A stretch of 64,000 nucleotides of DNA from Promicromonospora panici (lineage in GTDB: Bacteria > Actinomycetota > Actinomycetes > Actinomycetales > Cellulomonadaceae): positions 181,319-245,318 of the forward strand of contig NZ_UWYY01000011.1 in NCBI RefSeq assembly GCF_900608595.1. The letters are read 5' to 3'. Positions 59,544 through 64,000 of the stretch are shown here, in pieces (within the stretch, counting starts at the first letter, position 1; the number at the start of each line of letters is the position of its first letter). The translations under genes and the position numbers were made by a program. The notes under the pieces are model-generated. The model made no database searches. It was not told where the DNA came from and was given only the letters and a program-made list of their open reading frames with translations.

Positions 59544-59624
59544 CGTTGCCTAAGTAGAGCGCCTGTCCGGCCCGAACCCGTGAAATCCAGGGTCGGCCCG
59601 GACAGGCGCTCTACTTCGGCAACG
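59544..59624. repeat. Palindromic intergenic element, family D copy 2
   Basis: Arms of about 35 nt (59544-59579 and 59590-59624) pair with two mismatches and one bulge around a 10-nt loop. The core aagtagagcgcctgtccgg matches the D1 unit in its first half. It lies between tRNA-Ser and the convergent GMC oxidoreductase gene, whose stop is 3 bases away. Confidence 0.9.
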
Positions 59625-59626
59625 TG

Positions 59627-61339
59627 CTAGCTGACGCCGACGATGGGCAGGCGCAGTGCGGCCGGCGCCGCCTCGGGCACCGCGGGAGCCGCGGGCCGTA
59701 CGGGCTCCACGGGGACGTAGGCCGTGCCGAGCGCAGGCCGCGTGTCGGGTTCGCCGGCGTTGGGCCACAGCGCGCACGCGCGCTCCGCCTGCGCGGTGAT
59801 GGTCAGCGAGGGGTTCACGCCGAGGTTCGCGGTGACCGCCGAGCCGTCCATGACGTGCAGGCCATGGTGGCCGAACACACGCAGGTAGGGGTCGACGACG
59901 CCGCCGTCCGCGTCCGAACCGATGGCACACCCACCGAGGATGTGCGCCGTCAGCGGGATGTTGAACGGGTCGCCGATCGTGCCGCCCGCGACGCCCTCGA
60001 CTCCGTCGTCGCCCAGCTTGTCGGCCATGCGTCGCACGGCCTCGTGCCCCTCAGGGATCCAGCTCGGGTTGGGGGCACCGGTGCCCTGCCGCGACGTCAT
60101 GAACCGGCCGAACGGGGAGCGCCTGGTCATGGTGATCAATGAGTTGTCGTGGGCCTGCATGACAAGGGCGATGACGGTCCGCTCGGACCAGCGGCGCCAG
60201 TCCATCAGCACGGGCAGCCACTTCAGGTTCTTGCCCATCTGGCCGATCCAGCGCACGAACCGGTACGGCCCGCCGTCCACAAGGATGTGCTGCAGCGCGG
60301 CCATGACGTTGGAGCCGTGGCCGTAGCGCACGGGCTCGATGTGGGTGTTCTCGTTCGGGTAGAACGACGAGGTGATGGCGACGCCGCGGGAGTAGTCGGT
60401 CGAGCCGACCTTGTGCGTCAGTGCGCCGAGCAGTGCCTCCGAGTTGGTGCGCGTGAGGTGCCCGAGCCGCTCCGACAGCCGCGGCAGCGTGCCGGCGTCC
60501 TTCATGGCGTGCAGCAGTCGCTGCGTGCCCAGCGTGCCGGCCCCGAGCACGACGTGCCGCGCCGTGAAGGTCCGGTGGCCGGCCCACTTCTTGCCGGTGC
60601 GGTGCGTGCGGATCTCGTACCCGCCGTCGGGCAGCGGACGGACGACGGCGGCCGTGGTGAGCGGGTGCACCTCGGCGCCGGCGCGCTCCGCGAGGTACAG
60701 GTAGTTCTTGACCAGCGTGTTCTTGGCACCGTGCCGGCAGCCGGTCATGCACTCGCCGCACTCGGTGCAGCCCGTCCGCTCGGGTCCTGCGCCGCCGAAG
60801 AACGGGTCCGGGGCACGCCGGCCCGGCGACGGCGCCTCGGCACCACCGGGCCCGAAGTACACGCCGACACGGGTGGGGCGGAAGGTGTGGCCCACGCCCA
60901 TGTCCTCCGCGACGTCCCTGATGATCTCGTCGGCCGGGGACCGGCCGTGGTACTGGACGACGCCGAGCATGCGCTCCGCCTGGTCGTAGTACGGCGCGAG
61001 CTCTGACTTCCAGTCGGTGATGTGCGACCAGGCGGGATCCGCGTAGAACGGGTCCAAGGGGCGGTACAGCGTGTTGGCGTAGACCAGCGACCCGCCGCCG
61101 ACTCCGGCGCCGGTCAGGCACAGCACATTGCGCAGCAGGCTCACCCGCTGGATCCCGTAACAGCCGAGAGCCGGAGCCCACAGGAACTGCTTGAGGTGCC
61201 AGGAGTTCTTGGCGAACTCGTGGTCCTCGAACCTGCGGCCCGCCTCGAGCACGCCTACCCGATAGCCCTTCTCGGTGAGGCGGAGGGCGGCAACGCTGCC
61301 GCCGAAGCCCGACCCGATGACCAAGACGTCGTAGTCCAT
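59627..61339 (-). CDS. GMC-family oxidoreductase (cholesterol-oxidase-like)
   Basis: A 570-residue flavoenzyme similar to the mycobacterial ChoD type. The FAD-binding Rossmann motif is VLVIGSGFGGSVAALRLTEK at residues 5-24; a four-cysteine segment, CTECGECMTGCRHGAKNTL near 193, suggests an iron-sulfur or metal site as in ChoD-like proteins. The C-terminal GMC domain is complete with AHILGGCAIGSDADGG and VNPSLTITAQAERACA. No signal peptide. The true substrate is not certain, and steroid oxidase activity is doubtful for this branch. ATG 61339 is 7 nt after TACATT. Confidence 0.88.
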   Translation of the reverse strand: MDYDVLVIGSGFGGSVAALRLTEKGYRVGVLEAGRRFEDHEFAKNSWHLKQFLWAPALGCYGIQRVSLLRNVLCLTGAGVGGGSLVYANTLYRPLDPFYADPAWSHITDWKSELAPYYDQAERMLGVVQYHGRSPADEIIRDVAEDMGVGHTFRPTRVGVYFGPGGAEAPSPGRRAPDPFFGGAGPERTGCTECGECMTGCRHGAKNTLVKNYLYLAERAGAEVHPLTTAAVVRPLPDGGYEIRTHRTGKKWAGHRTFTARHVVLGAGTLGTQRLLHAMKDAGTLPRLSERLGHLTRTNSEALLGALTHKVGSTDYSRGVAITSSFYPNENTHIEPVRYGHGSNVMAALQHILVDGGPYRFVRWIGQMGKNLKWLPVLMDWRRWSERTVIALVMQAHDNSLITMTRRSPFGRFMTSRQGTGAPNPSWIPEGHEAVRRMADKLGDDGVEGVAGGTIGDPFNIPLTAHILGGCAIGSDADGGVVDPYLRVFGHHGLHVMDGSAVTANLGVNPSLTITAQAERACALWPNAGEPDTRPALGTAYVPVEPVRPAAPAVPEAAPAALRLPIVGVS

Positions 61340-61346
61340 GTTCGCG

Positions 61347-61352
61347 AATGTA
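61347..61352 (-). promoter_or_regulatory. -10 hexamer of leaderless GMC gene
   Basis: TACATT on the minus strand, seven bases before ATG 61339. Confidence 0.5.
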
Positions 61353-61588
61353 CTCGCTATTGACGCTGTATGAAATACGCGGGATCGGCGTCGATCTGAC
61401 GCCGGCCGGCTGCCCGGGCGGCGTCGGCCGGCCCCGCGCGGAGGGCGGTGCGGGCGGCAAAATCGGCGGGATGACGGCGAATCGCGCCCGGTCGAGGTGC
61501 CTGCGGGCCCTCCGCTTTGCTCAGCCCGCCATACGGCAGGTACCCTGGGCCGCGCGGCATCGCCCTGCCTGGGTAGAAGCTGTCGCGA

Positions 61589-61680
61589 GGAGACGTCGCA
61601 TAGTCAGGTCTAGTGCGCCACCCTGCTAAGGTGGTAACGGTGCAAGCCGTTCGAGGGTTCAAATCCCTCCGTCTCCGCCA
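61589..61680 (+). tRNA. tRNA-Ser (GCT anticodon)
   Basis: Class II tRNA with acceptor ggagacg/cgtctcc, anticodon stem ccacc/ggtgg and loop CTGCTAA giving GCT, a variable arm (aacggtgcaagccgtt) and T-loop ggttcaaatcc. Discriminator G at 61677; CCA is encoded (61678-61680), unlike in the other three tRNAs here. Confidence 0.95.
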
Positions 61681-61682
61681 GG

Positions 61683-61715
61683 AAGGTCCCGGCCGCGCGT
61701 GACGCCCGGGACCTT
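61683..61715 (+). terminator. Terminator of tRNA-Ser(GCT)
   Basis: 10-bp perfect arms (aaggtcccgg/ccgggacctt) with a 13-nt loop, 2 bases after the CCA. Confidence 0.8.
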
Positions 61716-61808
61716 TACTGTGGGAGGCCTCGGAACGTCGGTTCGGATCGCGAACCGGGTCTCCGGGGAGCTGTGACGGAGTTCTCCCCGGGAAGCGCGG
61801 ATTTGGGT

Positions 61809-61837
61809 TTGGGTCCGCGCCGAACAGGCGGTAATGT
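61809..61837 (+). promoter_or_regulatory. Promoter of tRNA-Arg
   Basis: TTGGGT (61809-61814), a 17-bp spacer and TAATGT (61832-61837), 52 bases before the tRNA. Confidence 0.6.
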
Positions 61838-61889
61838 TCTCGTCGGTCGGCCGTGCGAACGGCGGGTCGGCAGCACTGCAGCACGACGA

Positions 61890-61962
61890 GCGCCCGTAGC
61901 TCAACGGATAGAGCATCTGACTACGGATCAGAAGGTTGGGGGTTCGAATCCCTTCGGGCGCA
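61890..61962 (+). tRNA. tRNA-Arg (ACG anticodon)
   Basis: 73-nt cloverleaf: acceptor gcgcccg/cgggcgc with discriminator A, anticodon stem tctga/tcaga with loop CTACGGA giving ACG (A34 becomes inosine by TadA), T-loop ggttcgaatcc. CCA is not encoded. Confidence 0.96.
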
Positions 61963-61967
61963 CATCG

Positions 61968-62000
61968 GCCCCTCACCAGGCGAAAAGCCAGGTGAGGGGC
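61968..62000 (+). terminator. Terminator of tRNA-Arg
   Basis: 10-bp arms gcccctcacc/ggtgaggggc with an inner ggc-gaaaa-gcc extension, followed by tttctcgtt. This is a classic intrinsic terminator. Confidence 0.92.
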
Positions 62001-62333
62001 TTTCTCGTTGCCCGGGGTTCGGAAGGGCGTTCCCCGTCGGGTTCCCCGTCACGTGCATCCCGATCAGGTCACGGTTGTGACCCAGGACACCCGACTGTTG
62101 ACCACGGCTTCCGGCTGTGGCTACGTTCACCTGCGGCACACCCGTTCGGAGAGCGACCAGGGCCTGGGGCATCGGAGCTCAACGATGCGCCCCGATGCCG
62201 GCCCTGGGAAGGTTCCGGACGGGCGTGCTGCCCAGGCGACGCACCCCCCTCGGTCGCACACGTGCAAGCTGGCGCGGCCGAATGCCCGGCCGGGGATGCG
62301 AAGCGGACGCGCACGCGGCAGGGAGGACCTGAG
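62001..62333. other. Gap upstream of the IclR gene
   Basis: 333 bp without a convincing gene. The only structure I see is a short inverted repeat, GGTCAC-ggtt-GTGACC, at 62067-62082. No repeat of the tRNA-Arg 3' end is visible, so no integration site is supported. Confidence 0.5.
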
Positions 62334-63128
62334 ATGAGTGAGATCGTTCAGGACGCCGGCACGCGGTCGGGGGAGTTCGTGCAGTCCCTCGAACGTGGGC
62401 TCGCGGTGATCCGCGCGTTCGGTACGGACCGCGCCCGGATGACCTTGAGCGAGGTGGCCCGCGAGGCCGAGCTCAGTCGGGCGTCGGCGCGCCGCTTCCT
62501 GCACACCCTTGTCGAGCTCGGCTATGTCGTGACGGACGGCCGGGTGTTCGCCCTACGTCCCCAGGTGCTCGAGCTCGGGTACGCGTACCTGTCGAGCCTT
62601 TCGCTGCCCGAGGTGGCGCAGCCCCACCTGGAGCAGCTCGCGGAGGAAGTCGGCGAGTCATCGTCGGTCGCCGTTCTCGACGGCGCCGACATCGTGTACG
62701 TGGCCCGCGTGGCGACGCACCGCATCATGTCCGCGGCCATCCAGGTCGGCACCAGGTTTCCGGCGGCCGCCACCTCGATGGGTCGTGCGGTTCTGGCCCA
62801 CGTGCTCGACGGCGAGCGCGAGGCCTTCCTCGCTGCCGTCACCTTGGCGCGGCTCACCCCTCGCACGATCACCGACAAGGGATTGCTGCGCGCGGAGCTG
62901 GACACCGTCCGTGAGCGGGGCTGGGCACTCGTCGACCAGGAGCTGGAGGAGGGCCTGCGCTCGATCGCCGCGCCCCTGTGCGACGCGGCCGGCCGGGTGG
63001 TCGCCGCGGTGAACGTCTCCGCCCCGGTGCGCCGTGGCACCGTCGAGGAGATGGTCACCGAGTTCCTGCCCCCGCTGCTGCGCGCGGCCCGCGAGATCGA
63101 GGCGGATCTGTCCCGTACCCGGACCTGA
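62334..63128 (+). CDS. pcaR: IclR-family regulator, PcaR/PobR-like
   Basis: A 264-residue IclR protein: winged HTH (about 15-80; [40 protein letters not shown]) and a ligand-binding domain (about 85-260). The segment [20 protein letters not shown] is typical of the beta-ketoadipate-pathway regulators that control pca genes. A GGGAGG ribosome site precedes ATG 62334. The next sequence is a broken pcaJ, so the regulator has lost at least part of its local target operon; it may still act elsewhere. Confidence 0.87.
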   Translation: MSEIVQDAGTRSGEFVQSLERGLAVIRAFGTDRARMTLSEVAREAELSRASARRFLHTLVELGYVVTDGRVFALRPQVLELGYAYLSSLSLPEVAQPHLEQLAEEVGESSSVAVLDGADIVYVARVATHRIMSAAIQVGTRFPAAATSMGRAVLAHVLDGEREAFLAAVTLARLTPRTITDKGLLRAELDTVRERGWALVDQELEEGLRSIAAPLCDAAGRVVAAVNVSAPVRRGTVEEMVTEFLPPLLRAAREIEADLSRTRT

Positions 63129-63130
63129 AC

Positions 63131-63500
63131 GGGGCTGCTAGCGGCGGTCACATCGACGTCTGTGTACTGGGTGCATTCCAGGTCTCGACGTCGGGCGACC
63201 TCGCGAACTGGTCCACGGGCAAGCCGGGCGCGGTGCCCGCGGTGGGCGGCGCGATGGATCTCGCCGTAGGTGCGAAGCGCAGCGTCGTCATGATGACGCT
63301 GCTGACCAAGGACGGACGGCCCAAGCTCGTGTCCGAGTGCACCCTCCCGCTCACGGGCGTTCAGTGTGTGTCCCGCGTCTACAGCGACCTGGCGGTCATC
63401 GACGTCGGGCCCACACCCTCGGCCGACGGCGGTGCCCGGTCGTCGAGACCCACGGCGTCTCCCACCGAGAACTCGAGGAATTCTGGGCCTCAGGCTGGGC
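63131..63500 (+). pseudogene. pcaJ: Remnant of 3-oxoadipate CoA-transferase subunit B
   Basis: Begins two bases after the IclR stop with [20 protein letters not shown], and continues through [20 protein letters not shown] to [10 protein letters not shown], which matches the second half of PcaJ/ScoB subunits. The N-terminal ~110 residues, including the catalytic-glutamate region, are missing, and so is pcaI. Near 63422-63440 the frame shifts by one: [16 protein letters not shown], the usual C-terminal segment, is read in another frame. There is no start or ribosome site. Normal PcaJ is about 210-220 residues. Confidence 0.85.
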
Positions 63501-63922
63501 TCTGCGGCCAGCTGAGCCGACTGACGCGCCCGGATGGCGAAATCTGAATCAAAGATTACGCAGACATGGCCGAGCGGGGGAGTTCTTGGTCTGGCCACGC
63601 CCAATCAGCCGCCCCACGAGGCGCCAGCGGCGGTCCGGCATGGCTTCGGACCGCCCCCCGCTGAGGGCTTCTTGGAAAAACACCTGGTGAACAGCGCATC
63701 TGTGTGCGCCGTCACGCGCCCCGGCTTTGACGCACCCCAGCCCCTGACGTACTGTTCTGGATGTCAGCCCGACGGGCCGACGGACACGAGGCCCGGAAAC
63801 GGACCGAGTGGCCGCGCCGGGGCTGGATCCCATCTCTGATGCAGGGCAGTTCACATTGTCTTGCGGGATATCAGATGTGGATCCTCTCTTGCAGAGCAAC
63901 CTGGTCCTCAGGACCAGCGAGT
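63501..63922. other. Unassigned region after the pcaJ remnant
   Basis: 420 bp with no convincing gene; ORFs in it lack codon bias and ribosome sites. It could be further decayed sequence. A 17-nt hairpin, ctggtcc-tca-ggaccag (63901-63917), precedes the promoter at 63923. Confidence 0.5.
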
Positions 63923-63951
63923 TTGCGGGGCGGGTTCGAGTCTGGTAAGTT
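63923..63951 (+). promoter_or_regulatory. Strong promoter, possibly of an rRNA operon
   Basis: TTGCGG (63923-63928), a 17-bp spacer and TAAGTT (63946-63951), followed by gaagaggttgcccc. The layout resembles rRNA promoters of related Actinobacteria, but the transcribed gene lies beyond the window. Confidence 0.4.
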
Positions 63952-64000
63952 GAAGAGGTTGCCCCGGATGGGGTCAGCATCCAGCGGATGATGACTGCAA

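Noticed and set aside
61589..62333. tRNA-Arg or tRNA-Ser as an integration site of a mobile element
   Set aside because: No direct repeat of a tRNA 3' end and no integrase in the window.
63890..63955. tRNA-like segment (hairpin plus ggttcgagtc)
   Set aside because: No matching acceptor stem or anticodon arm; better read as hairpin and promoter.
63549..63980. 143-codon minus-strand ORF at the end of the window
   Set aside because: Mixed composition without domain or ribosome site; it spans the candidate promoter in antisense.

Overview
The window is a very GC-rich, gene-dense stretch of an actinobacterial chromosome. WhiB, a bacterial proteasome activator (Bpa), an AbgT/M20 pair, a four-gene conservon and glycan-degrading enzymes (GH6 cellulase, acetylxylan esterase) together point to Actinomycetota, most plausibly a cellulolytic/xylanolytic Micrococcales lineage such as Promicromonosporaceae or Cellulomonadaceae. 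The lineage is an inference from gene content and style; there is no rRNA gene to test it. No prophage, insertion sequence or CRISPR array is visible.

Layout: 1-3.5 kb, tail of a probable glycoside hydrolase, rhodanese, phosphoglucomutase and GH6 cellulase. 3.5-9.4 kb, a TetR regulator divergent from an MMPL exporter plus YhgE/Pip operon, with dyad operators between them. 9.4-16.1 kb, acetamidase, and an M20 amidohydrolase divergent from an AbgT transporter (p-aminobenzoyl-glutamate salvage), then purB. 16.4-18.7 kb, a WXG100-like small protein coupled to a lipase-like protein, and a holin-family membrane protein. 18.7-23.5 kb, HisC-like aminotransferase, HTH regulator/MFS pair, acetylxylan esterase. 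23.8-27.5 kb, an E1alpha-E1beta-E2 2-oxoacid dehydrogenase operon behind a symmetric 52-bp dyad. 27.7-37.4 kb, WhiB7-like regulator, CtaG/CopD, S9 peptidase, trypsin-like protease, thioredoxin-NHL protein, HAD hydrolase. 37.5-42.2 kb, PTS IIA divergent from enzyme I, a sugar isomerase, and CorA behind a leader with a short upstream ORF. 42.3-53.3 kb, MFS, TetR, a DnaA-box cluster, pirin, GntR, a tRNA-Gly, dcd, two paralogous proteins of unknown function, Bpa and a quinone reductase. 53.4-59.3 kb, conservon cvnABCD. 59.4-64 kb, three tRNA genes, a cholesterol-oxidase-like GMC enzyme, a PcaR-like IclR regulator, and the decayed remnant of pcaJ.

Two genome-style features stand out. First, at least eleven genes carry a TANNNT hexamer exactly 6-7 nt before the start codon, usually with no Shine-Dalgarno, so leaderless transcription seems common. 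Second, gene 3' ends carry long palindromes that fall into sequence families (A: 3 copies, B: 4, C: 2, D: 2, E: 1). Family A members are perfect 50-bp palindromes whose differences are symmetric in both arms; family B keeps a conserved 19-nt loop and occurs once inverted. Every one lies downstream of at least one gene, so they probably end transcription, but the shared sequences suggest a dispersed, copied element.
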